The notes under the pieces: model-generated
Told to the model about the DNA's origin: nothing
Seen by the model: the letters and a program-made list of their open reading frames with translations, nothing else
Databases searched by the model: none
Position numbers and translations under genes: made by a program
In this document: piece after piece, positions 33,033-40,451 of the stretch
Numbering within the stretch: the stretch's first letter is position 1
How the letters are laid out: each line of letters opens with the position of its first letter
Virus record (IMG/VR): IMGVR_UViG_3300046538_000287
Location: 1 to 55,902 of that record
Source of the DNA: a virus
Direction: 5' to 3' (one strand)
DNA length: 55,902 nt

Positions 33033-33051
33033 AAAGCACGCTCCAGCTGTG

Positions 33052-33073
33052 AAAATGCCCGCGCTGGGCGGGC
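33052..33073 (-). terminator. Weak hairpin between gpV and the small baseplate gene
   Basis: Minus strand GCCCGC-CCAGC-GCGGGC followed by ATTTTC; a strong stem but a poor T tract. Confidence 0.45.
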
Positions 33074-33088
33074 TGTATTGAGATGAAA

Positions 33089-33694
33089 TTAATGCGTGTG
33101 GTGATTGCTGTTACCACTGGTGTCGAGGATCTTGCCGGCACTGGTGATGTCCTTCGTTACGTGTAACGTGCCGTCGATCAGCACCGCGCCGGTCAGCTTG
33201 ATGGCCGTCGACTTAAGCGTGGCTGAATCGGGTGTCAACGCCGCCTCGGTGCCACCGACTTGGGCCGTCACGGCGTTATCCGTAACGACCACCTGCGTGC
33301 TGCCGACCTTGATGGTGACCGTGCCACTCGGCAGGGTGATGGTGTAGCTCTGGGCCTGCCAGTCGTAGACCAACGAGCCGCCATCGTCAAAACGCCAGAC
33401 TTCCACATGATCGCGGTTATCCGGCTGGCCACCGGCATCCCCGTACAACCCCGGGATAAAGGTGCCCATGCCGGCTTGCCCGCTGGGGTTGAACAACACC
33501 CCCTGCTCGCCCAGGCTTGGCGCCCGCCAGTGCCGTGCCTTGCCGGCCGCGAGGCTGTGCCAGCGCACCCAGGCGCTGGTCCATTCGCCATTCGACACTC
33601 GCACTGCCGGTGCCGACAGATCCACCCCGACCACCACGCACGGCATCAACATGGCTGCGATCATGCGGTCATGCTCTGCACTGGCGTAGCTCAC
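33089..33694 (-). CDS. Baseplate spike protein V
   Basis: 201 residues. An N-terminal OB-like part has WHSLAAGKARHWRAPSLGEQG and VLFNPSG (about 47-72); a beta-helical region with GTVTIKVGSTQ and ITAQVGGTE-like repeats follows, ending in HHTH. P2 V-type spikes puncture the membrane, and the terminal HxH binds iron at the tip. The gene starts four bases inside the end of the preceding gene. Confidence 0.93.
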   Translation of the reverse strand: MSYASAEHDRMIAAMLMPCVVVGVDLSAPAVRVSNGEWTSAWVRWHSLAAGKARHWRAPSLGEQGVLFNPSGQAGMGTFIPGLYGDAGGQPDNRDHVEVWRFDDGGSLVYDWQAQSYTITLPSGTVTIKVGSTQVVVTDNAVTAQVGGTEAALTPDSATLKSTAIKLTGAVLIDGTLHVTKDITSAGKILDTSGNSNHHTH

Positions 33695-34203
33695 GGCAGA
33701 TCCTCCGGCGAAACAGGCCCATCCCCCGGCTCAACATCAAGCACCAGCGAGCCCGGCGGTTCGTCCGGCCATGGCCATTCCTCAATGCCCAGGTAAATTT
33801 GGTGCGTCCATTCCACCAACCAGACCACGTAACCATCCAGCTCCGGCTTGGTCCAATCCTGCATGGCCTGGACAAACTCAGCAGGCTCGACCGCAACGCC
33901 CCAGGTTTGCATGCGCAGCAACACGGCCAATTGCGCCGCCAGGTGCGCGGCCTGCTGATGATGGTGAGGCTTGATTGGGTCGACAATGATCCGTGCCTCG
34001 AACTTGCAAATCAGGGTGGTTTCGCCGGTGCCGATGTCCATACCCGGTTCGATCTCGGCCATTTCAATAAACACCACCGGCAGTGCAATCCGATCCTTGA
34101 TGTTCGGCCAGGCCGTCACCGCTTTGATCCCCGATAGGCTGCTCAGCAGGTGCTGTTCAATCGCCTGGTAGAGTTGATCAAGACTAAAAAGCTCGTCAGA
34201 CAT
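33691..34203 (-). CDS. Phage tail-completion-region protein
   Basis: 170 residues. Its N-terminus (LDQLYQAIEQHLLSSLSGIKAV) and mid segment (LPVVFIEMAEIEPG) suggest the tail-terminator type found between head and baseplate genes of such phages. No catalytic motif. Assignment rests on position and general shape. Confidence 0.65.
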   Translation of the reverse strand: MSDELFSLDQLYQAIEQHLLSSLSGIKAVTAWPNIKDRIALPVVFIEMAEIEPGMDIGTGETTLICKFEARIIVDPIKPHHHQQAAHLAAQLAVLLRMQTWGVAVEPAEFVQAMQDWTKPELDGYVVWLVEWTHQIYLGIEEWPWPDEPPGSLVLDVEPGDGPVSPEDLP

Positions 34204-34861
34204 TGGCCGTCCCCTTCAAATACTTCTGCAGCTCAAAGTTGAACTCCTGCTGCAGGATTTCCAGCAAACGCGCATCTGCGCGTTTGACCCACGTGTCGAA
34301 GTGCGGACGCGCCTGCTCCAGTGACACCTTGGCCTTGGCCAGCGGAAAGCGATCGCCGTTTTCTGCGACCCATCCCGAACTGGCGCCGCCACCCGACGAC
34401 ACCGTGCTATCGGGATAATCGTCCGAGTTGAAATGCTTGCTCGCCGTACGAATCCAGATATCGGGCTTGTTGCCGTAAACCTTTTTCAGAAAGGCGCCCT
34501 GGTAACGCCGCCCAGCGACCGACACACCGCTGCCAGACTGTCGCGCTCGACCGATTCGGCTGGACTCAATCGCGTTGAGACCGAACCACAACTTGCCGCT
34601 GGTGGCCCCGCCGGAGACCGGGTAGCTGCGCAAGCGCTGACGCACCGCCGCAACGGCAATGCGTTCTTGCCGGCTGACGGCCCGCGCAATGTGGGTGCGC
34701 AGCCAACCCAACGTTTTGTTGATCGCTCGACGTTGAGCCGCGGCGGCGGCTTTGGGCACCACCTTGGCAAACTCTTCGAAGGCTTTCAGATCCGCCGCAG
34801 AGGACTGGATAGAGAGCATCCCGCCACCGGCCGATGGCTTGAAATAGCTACCGACACTCAT
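34196..34861 (-). CDS. Minor tail protein Z-like
   Basis: 221 residues, basic, with AQRRAINKTLGWLRTHIAR and VRQRLRSYPV at about 42-80, resembling the lambda Z-type tail completion family. It overlaps both neighbours by a few bases. It presumably links the lambda-type head to the P2-type tail together with the FII-like protein upstream. Confidence 0.75.
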   Translation of the reverse strand: MSVGSYFKPSAGGGMLSIQSSAADLKAFEEFAKVVPKAAAAAQRRAINKTLGWLRTHIARAVSRQERIAVAAVRQRLRSYPVSGGATSGKLWFGLNAIESSRIGRARQSGSGVSVAGRRYQGAFLKKVYGNKPDIWIRTASKHFNSDDYPDSTVSSGGGASSGWVAENGDRFPLAKAKVSLEQARPHFDTWVKRADARLLEILQQEFNFELQKYLKGTANV

Positions 34862-35175
34862 GCGCGCATCCTCAGGATCAAGGCGACCAGACCGTCGCCA
34901 CTCGGCTCCAGTTGCAGCAGGTCGTACTCGCCACCGCCGTCCAATGCCGGCAGCTCGATGGTGACCAACAGGCCCTGCTCCAGCCCCTGCGAATCGCTGA
35001 CGCGAATCTCAAACCGAGGCTCACGCAATCCGGTGTTGAGCTTGCCGAACTTCGGCTGCAACCAGGGCGCTGCGAACATGCCGAGGACTGGCTCATCACG
35101 GCCCTCGATTCTCGCGGTGTCGCCCAGCGTTTCGAACACCACCGCGTCAACCTCGGCGATCAGATCACGAAAGCC
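34858..35175 (-). CDS. Head-tail joining protein (lambda FII-like)
   Basis: 105 residues from GTG 35175, which has GGAG 10 bases upstream and lies three bases after the capsid stop; the open frame upstream runs through the capsid gene. VGFRDLIAEVDAVVFETLGD at the start and VLGMFAAPWLQPKFGKLNT are typical of phage head-tail attachment proteins. Confidence 0.82.
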   Translation of the reverse strand, partial: GFRDLIAEVDAVVFETLGDTARIEGRDEPVLGMFAAPWLQPKFGKLNTGLREPRFEIRVSDSQGLEQGLLVTIELPALDGGGEYDLLQLEPSGDGLVALILRMRA

Positions 35176-35180
35176 CACGG

Positions 35181-36176
35181 TCAGAGCTCCAGGAGGATCT
35201 GTGCACGCGGTCGAGTGCACAGGTGCAACGGGTTGGACTGGGCTTCACCGGCCATGCCTTTGTTGAACGGCAGTGGCTCAATCATGCTGTAGTACGGAAT
35301 GCCCTGAGTGTTGACCGTCTCCATATAATCGGCCGGAGCGAACACCGAGATGTACAGATCCGGCACACCTTCAGGGACCAGCAACGCCTTGTCGTCGTGG
35401 ACGAAAGACACCCCGGCGACTTTGCCACGGTAACGTTCCCAGATAATGCCGCCGAACTCGAAGCTTTCCCGGGCATCACCGCGCAACGCTGCCGCTTGCT
35501 GGCTGTTGAGGTAGGTTTCCTTGACAGCCTTGTGAACGATCAACTTGTTCCAGAAGTTCTTGCCGCAGAAGGCGCGAGAGCCGGTACTGGTCACACTGCC
35601 CAGCGCGTCCTCCTGCATATCCAGTGCTTCGCCGCACTTAACCCGCAGCTCCGTGCTCGGCTCCGCCAAGCCCATGGGCAGCTTCTGACGCTGCACACCG
35701 AAGCGGTCGTAAAGGTCCAACAGCACCGTCGAACCATCGGCATCGAGGATCAGGCCATTAAGTGCGCCCATGCGCTGGAACTCATGGGTCGCGTCCAATT
35801 GACGGCGCGCTTTGGCCAGGCGGGCATTGACCACATCCTGCACCGCCTGCAGCTCGGTGCGCGTACCGAAAGCACGAATGCCCTGGATCTCGTCGGCCTT
35901 GATGGTGAAGCGCTCCGGCAGGTGGACGGTGTTGAACGGGATCAGGTTGCGCTTGCTGGCCGCGACCACCAGGCCAGAGCCACCCCGCTCACCGGCAGGC
36001 ACCAGTGCCAGGGTGTCGCCGTCCTTTTCGATCTGTACAGTCAGGGTGGTGATGCCTTCCTCGCGGAACAGGCCCAAAGCGCTGATGCGCCCTGGCAAAT
36101 AGGGTTGATCGTTGAGTGCAGCAGTCAGCGCAGTGACGGTGAACGCTTCGTCGTCAAAAATGGCGATCTCGGCCAT
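35181..36176 (-). CDS. Major capsid protein (lambda E-like)
   Basis: 331 residues. It has the family blocks FTVTALTAALNDQPYLPGR at the start, LPERFTIKADEIQGIRAFG, HEFQRMGALNGLILDADGS near 140 and YMETVNTQGIPYYSM near the C-terminus. HK97-fold capsid. It follows the decoration protein with a terminator-like hairpin between them. Confidence 0.95.
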   Translation of the reverse strand: MAEIAIFDDEAFTVTALTAALNDQPYLPGRISALGLFREEGITTLTVQIEKDGDTLALVPAGERGGSGLVVAASKRNLIPFNTVHLPERFTIKADEIQGIRAFGTRTELQAVQDVVNARLAKARRQLDATHEFQRMGALNGLILDADGSTVLLDLYDRFGVQRQKLPMGLAEPSTELRVKCGEALDMQEDALGSVTSTGSRAFCGKNFWNKLIVHKAVKETYLNSQQAAALRGDARESFEFGGIIWERYRGKVAGVSFVHDDKALLVPEGVPDLYISVFAPADYMETVNTQGIPYYSMIEPLPFNKGMAGEAQSNPLHLCTRPRAQILLEL

Positions 36177-36194
36177 GGGGTACTCTCCAGAAAT

Positions 36195-36216
36195 GAAAAA
36201 ACCCGCTCAAGGCGGG
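36195..36216 (-). terminator. Hairpin with T run between decoration and capsid genes
   Basis: Minus strand CCCGC-CTTGA-GCGGG followed by six T. Confidence 0.7.
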
Positions 36217-36239
36217 CTGGGGAAACGCGGCTGATGGTC

Positions 36240-36584
36240 TTAGCGGACGATCAGAAAATGGGTGGCCAGGTCCTTTTCAGCCTCAGGATCAAGCCCGGTC
36301 AGATGCACTTCACTGACTTCAGCCAAGCGCACCACAGCGCGACTACGGCGCACGATGTCCGACTCTCCCAGCTGCCCGTAGAGGATCGCCACGGCAGCCT
36401 GAGTACCGTCTTCGGCGGCTGGGTCATACGGCGAAAACTCGCCCGTGGCCGTCACCAGACCGAGGACTTGGCCAGGATTCAGCGCAGGGCCAGCGGCAAC
36501 GTTGATCGTTTCCCGCGAGATGGTCCCGGCGCCCTCGGAGAGGAGAAATTCACCCGCGTGGATCGGCTCTTTTTTGATGGTCAT
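36240..36584 (-). CDS. Head decoration protein (lambda D-like)
   Basis: 114 residues. HAGEFLLSEGAGTISRETI, then a LNPGQVLGLVT segment and AVAILYGQL are recognisable. D-type trimers cement the expanded capsid. Overlaps the protease gene by four bases. Confidence 0.93.
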   Translation of the reverse strand: MTIKKEPIHAGEFLLSEGAGTISRETINVAAGPALNPGQVLGLVTATGEFSPYDPAAEDGTQAAVAILYGQLGESDIVRRSRAVVRLAEVSEVHLTGLDPEAEKDLATHFLIVR

Positions 36585-37735
36585 CGTCTTGCTCCTTTCG
36601 CGCCGTGCGCAGTTCCAGATTGAGCCGCTTGTCGCGAAGCCCAGATCGAGTTGGGATCAGGTTGTTTGGCCAGCACCTTCGGTGCTGGGTCGTTGTCCAG
36701 CGGCAGGCTGTTATCGATTTCAAAGCCCTTGCCACTGGTGACGATTTTGTCGAACAGACGCGCCCGGACCGCCGCAGCATCCAGCCCCGCTGAAACGTAC
36801 TCGGCGCTGAACTCCGGCAAACGCGCCGCCACGCAAAGGTCATTCACCACCTTGGCGCGTGCCAGGCCGGCCAGAACAATCTCTTCGCTTTCGAGCTGGG
36901 TCGAGTTGAGCAGCGGCTCGACCAGGTTGCTGATGCCCGCCGCCGTGCAACGCTGGGTGATCATCAGTGCCAACTTGGCCGAATCGACCACCACCGGCAC
37001 TAATGGCGGATCGATCGGCTCCAGCTCCGGATCCGGCTCGGGTGGCTCGTCGAGCTGGGCCAGCAACTCAGCCGGTGCGTGCTGGTAACGCTGCAACACC
37101 GCGCCTTGGCCGAGGCATGCTTTGACCTTGATGCCGTCGCCGACTTCATCGGCCAGGCCCAGGGCCAAAGCTTCATTGGCCGTCAGCCAGGTTTCGGCGT
37201 TGACCATTCGACGCAGCTCGGCGTCATCGATGTTCGGTGCCTTGGCCTTGTAGGCCGCGATGATCGCCTCCAGGGTCTGATCCAGGACATCAGCGACTCG
37301 ACGGAAGTCCTCAGCATCCCCTCCGGCATAGGTGTAAGGGTTGTGAATCATCAGCATGGCGTTCGACGCAATGACTACATGGTGTGCACCGCACACCGCC
37401 ACGCTGGCCGCACTGGCCGCCAAGGCGTCAATCCGTCCGGTGCAACGCTCGCCCAGACGCGACAGCGCGTTGTGCATCGCCAGCCCGTCGAACAAGTCGC
37501 CGCCAATGCTGTTGAATGCCGCAATGACCGGAGAGACTCCATCATCCATCGCACGCAGATCCTGCACGAACTGATTGGCAGTAATGCCCCAGGTACCGAT
37601 CTCGCCATAGACAAAGACTTCGATCACCCGCTCAGCGGCCTCGCCGCTTGCCTGCAACGCGTACCAAGTCTTGTCCTGAACCTGCACCCGCTGGCCCGCA
37701 CGGTTGTAAACGCGCGGTCGCGCTTTCTTGCTCAT
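36581..37735 (-). CDS. Head maturation protease, ClpP-type, with scaffold-like C-terminus
   Basis: 384 residues. The protease part (about 35-200) has FNSIGGDLFDGLAMHNAL, a likely nucleophile S108 in ALAASAASVA and H131 in LMIHNP. The C-terminal half (about 230-384) is helical and probably contributes scaffolding, as in lambda C/Nu3. It processes the prohead before packaging. It overlaps the portal and decoration genes by four bases each. Confidence 0.93.
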   Translation of the reverse strand: MSKKARPRVYNRAGQRVQVQDKTWYALQASGEAAERVIEVFVYGEIGTWGITANQFVQDLRAMDDGVSPVIAAFNSIGGDLFDGLAMHNALSRLGERCTGRIDALAASAASVAVCGAHHVVIASNAMLMIHNPYTYAGGDAEDFRRVADVLDQTLEAIIAAYKAKAPNIDDAELRRMVNAETWLTANEALALGLADEVGDGIKVKACLGQGAVLQRYQHAPAELLAQLDEPPEPDPELEPIDPPLVPVVVDSAKLALMITQRCTAAGISNLVEPLLNSTQLESEEIVLAGLARAKVVNDLCVAARLPEFSAEYVSAGLDAAAVRARLFDKIVTSGKGFEIDNSLPLDNDPAPKVLAKQPDPNSIWASRQAAQSGTAHGAKGARR

Positions 37736-39213
37736 GGTTGCTCCTTGTCATCGTTGGTGACGATGGCGTCGAGAGTGTTGTAATTAAGGCCAAGGGTCGT
37801 GGCGCGTTGCAGATCAGCCGCGTTTTCCGCATCGACCGTTTCCGCGTCATAGCCGGTGCGCAGGACCATCTCGCTACGCGAAGCGAAACCGGCTTGCACT
37901 TCCATGCGACGGGCCTGAACGTCCTGCACCGGCTGGATGTAGGCCCAACCTTGTGGCACCCAACGAGTACGCAGGTATTCACGGCGCCGCTGGGTGTAGT
38001 CCTCCAGCACCAGCACACCCGACAACACGGCCATGTCCATCCAGGCCGCCCGCACTGGGCGGCAGAGTTGGTGCACGTAGACACCGAATTGCAGTTGCTC
38101 AAGCCGACGCCGAAACTCGTTGAGCACCACACGCAGCGCCCGGTCGTTGACCTCGCGCATGTCGCCGGTGAGGATCTCGTAAGGCGTCCCTGTCCCCGCC
38201 GCCGCAGCCATCAGCTGCTGCCGCATGAAGTCCGGATAGTTGTTGCCCGCATCCGGCGGTTTGGAGAACTCCACCTCTTCACCCGGCCCCAGCTCCTGCA
38301 TGGTGCCGGGCTCCAGCGCCACCATCGGCGTGAAGCCATCACGGTCAGTGCTCAACAACTGTCCGGTGAGTGGATCCCTGGGCACTGGTCCGGAGTCCGG
38401 AGCCGGCCGACTGATGAAACCGGCAAACAGGTTGGCCACCTCCTGACGGAACAACACTGCGTCGTCGTAGTTGTCGAGACTGCGCAGACGCTTGAGCACC
38501 GGCGACAATCGCGGCACGCCGCGCAGCTGACCCGGCTCGATCGGCTCAAAGATATGCAGCACCTGTGACGCAGGCACGCGCACCAACTGGTTGTAACCGG
38601 CGTTCAGCGACGACGCATCGCGCGGATGCGACAGGTACATCCAGTACGCTACCCGCTTGCCACCCGGTGTGAACTCGATCCCGGCGCGGATGATGTTGCC
38701 GGTTTTGGTGGTTTCAAACTTGTCATGCGGTACGAACTCCGGGGCCAGGATCTGGAGCTGCAGCGGTACCGCGAGGCCTTCGTCCAAAGCGCGAGGTCGT
38801 AGCCGCACAAAACATTCACCTGAAGTTTCTACCGTGCGCGCCGCCAGCGCCTGCTGGCCGTAGAAGTCGGTGCACTCATCGGCGTCCGACTCATCGACCC
38901 AGTCGTCCCAGAGTTCCTGCAGCAATTTGCGCAGGACTTCGTCGTCGGTTTTCGGTCGCGGCGTGATGCCGGTACCGATCAGGTTGCTGACGCGCTTATC
39001 AATCACGTTGAAGGCATACGGGTCATTGCGAACCGCTGCCCGGGAGCGCGAACGCAAGTTACGCAATGCCGGGGTGTTGATGCTGTTGACCCCGTTGTCG
39101 GGAGCATCCCAGCCAGTGGATCGTCGGCCCTCCCCGGCACCTTCGTAACTGGCCTTGATGTTCGACGGCAACACGAATCCGTTACGGGTGAGCGTCGGAA
39201 AGTGACGGGCCAT
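37732..39213 (-). CDS. Portal protein (lambda B family)
   Basis: 493 residues. RNDPYAFNVIDKRVSNLIG, LLQELWDDWVDESDADECTD split over about 90-110, GKRVAYWMYLSHPRD and FEPIEPGQLRGVPRL are typical lambda B-type blocks. It forms the dodecameric DNA channel and packaging-motor base. It directly follows the W joining gene. Confidence 0.95.
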   Translation of the reverse strand: MARHFPTLTRNGFVLPSNIKASYEGAGEGRRSTGWDAPDNGVNSINTPALRNLRSRSRAAVRNDPYAFNVIDKRVSNLIGTGITPRPKTDDEVLRKLLQELWDDWVDESDADECTDFYGQQALAARTVETSGECFVRLRPRALDEGLAVPLQLQILAPEFVPHDKFETTKTGNIIRAGIEFTPGGKRVAYWMYLSHPRDASSLNAGYNQLVRVPASQVLHIFEPIEPGQLRGVPRLSPVLKRLRSLDNYDDAVLFRQEVANLFAGFISRPAPDSGPVPRDPLTGQLLSTDRDGFTPMVALEPGTMQELGPGEEVEFSKPPDAGNNYPDFMRQQLMAAAAGTGTPYEILTGDMREVNDRALRVVLNEFRRRLEQLQFGVYVHQLCRPVRAAWMDMAVLSGVLVLEDYTQRRREYLRTRWVPQGWAYIQPVQDVQARRMEVQAGFASRSEMVLRTGYDAETVDAENAADLQRATTLGLNYNTLDAIVTNDDKEQP

Positions 39214-39419
39214 TAGAGTCCTTTGCCTCCGTGGGTCAGCCTGACCACGCGCGAGCGCGGCCCGGCAGCATTGATCAGCGACGAGCGGATTTCCTCGCGA
39301 GCCTTGAGCAGCTCGTCGACGGTGCGGTACTCCACGGTGCGGTCGGTGTAGCGCACGACTTTTTCACCACGTGCGATGGCCGCCTCAACCGCATCGAGGT
39401 GCTTCTGGGTAAATGACAT
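39213..39419 (-). CDS. Head-tail joining protein (lambda W-like)
   Basis: 68 residues, matching lambda W in size. HLDAVEAAIARGEKVVRY followed by VEYRTVDELLKAREEIR is the family pattern. W binds the filled head before tail joining. Its stop shares a base with the portal start. Confidence 0.92.
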   Translation of the reverse strand: MSFTQKHLDAVEAAIARGEKVVRYTDRTVEYRTVDELLKAREEIRSSLINAAGPRSRVVRLTHGGKGL

Positions 39420-39485
39420 ATTGGATCTCTTCAGATAGAGAGAGTGAAACGGGTTGGCTTGGGTGCGAAGTCGATAACCAACTGT

Positions 39486-40451
39486 TTAATCGCAGGCTTC
39501 GTCCCAAACCTTTGCCAGCCAGACGTTGTAGAACATCCGCATAAGCGATGCATCGCCATCGATTTGTTTGGCTCTGGCCCATTCATACTGCTTAGCAAGG
39601 TGTGTCCACCCCAGCCAACCGGGCGGCGAATAGAGTGCATTGAGATGGAAACCACTCGTTTCGCCGTCGCCTTCCGAATGAGAACGCCACTCGCCCAGAC
39701 TGAGCATCTCACCCAAATGGTGTTCTGCGATTGGAGAGCTACAGAAGGCGTTTATGCACCGGTAATGCACCGTCTGAAAGTCAGACGAATACTGCATTTG
39801 TTCCCACTCCAAAGTTTGCATGTGGTCGCAATGAGGGCACGGCACGTAGTAGTGGCGCTGATCGCTTGCTGAGAACAAGCTATCAATCTTTGAGTTATCT
39901 TTGATTGTCGGTGTACCAGTGAAATAGAACTTTGGCGCACGGACTGACGTATCGTGGCAACGTTCAGCCAACTCGATTAAGTCGACGCCTTCCTCAGGCC
40001 AATGGTCTATTTGTTCACCACAGACATAATCAACGGGGAACGCTTGACCGACCAACGAGCCTGCCCAAACTAAACGAAGCGAACCGCCTTCAAAAGACCT
40101 GGTGCACGCGCCACCGCGAGGCGAAAAACATTTGTGAAGGATCGGACTCGCCTTAAAGCTTTTGTTGATGCGGTAGCCCAGTCGCGCTGCAAGGCGACCT
40201 GTAGGCAGCAAAACCAATATGTTCGATGGCGATGTATGGACCAGGGATCCGATCCAGTTGATAGCAACCTGAGTTTTCATCAACCCCGAAGCGGCCATGA
40301 CCACCACTCGCTTGCAAGGGTGGGTCAGTGAAAGACACCGCATTGGCTCTTGGGCATATGGTGTTTTTTTTACACGGTACGGACCCGGCTCAAGGCCGGA
40401 ATCTCGCGGGATCCACATATGCTTAGCAGCCCACTCATCGACATAAGTCAT
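39486..40451 (-). CDS. Second terminase-large-like ATPase-domain protein, nuclease-less
   Basis: 321 residues, starting directly after the TerL stop (TAA-ATG) and in the same frame. It aligns with TerL residues 29 to about 345, then stops after LAKVWD, so the whole nuclease domain and the TerL N-terminus are absent. Kept: the deviant Walker A (ASGLMKTQ, about 54-61) and the zinc-like Cys set C205, C208, C232, C237. Changed: Walker B D178-E179 of TerL is E146-Q147 here, and the loop before it (TerL 132-147) is shortened. It is more AT-rich and well diverged, yet the frame is intact. Role unknown; possibly a regulatory or structural motor subunit, or a decaying duplicate. Confidence 0.85.
   Translation of the reverse strand: MTYVDEWAAKHMWIPRDSGLEPGPYRVKKTPYAQEPMRCLSLTHPCKRVVVMAASGLMKTQVAINWIGSLVHTSPSNILVLLPTGRLAARLGYRINKSFKASPILHKCFSPRGGACTRSFEGGSLRLVWAGSLVGQAFPVDYVCGEQIDHWPEEGVDLIELAERCHDTSVRAPKFYFTGTPTIKDNSKIDSLFSASDQRHYYVPCPHCDHMQTLEWEQMQYSSDFQTVHYRCINAFCSSPIAEHHLGEMLSLGEWRSHSEGDGETSGFHLNALYSPPGWLGWTHLAKQYEWARAKQIDGDASLMRMFYNVWLAKVWDEACD

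Noticed and set aside
35223-36623. 466-codon open frame on the plus strand opposite capsid, decoration and protease genes
   Set aside because: High-GC antisense shadow; the minus-strand genes are clearly recognised and the frame shows no domain or ribosome binding site.
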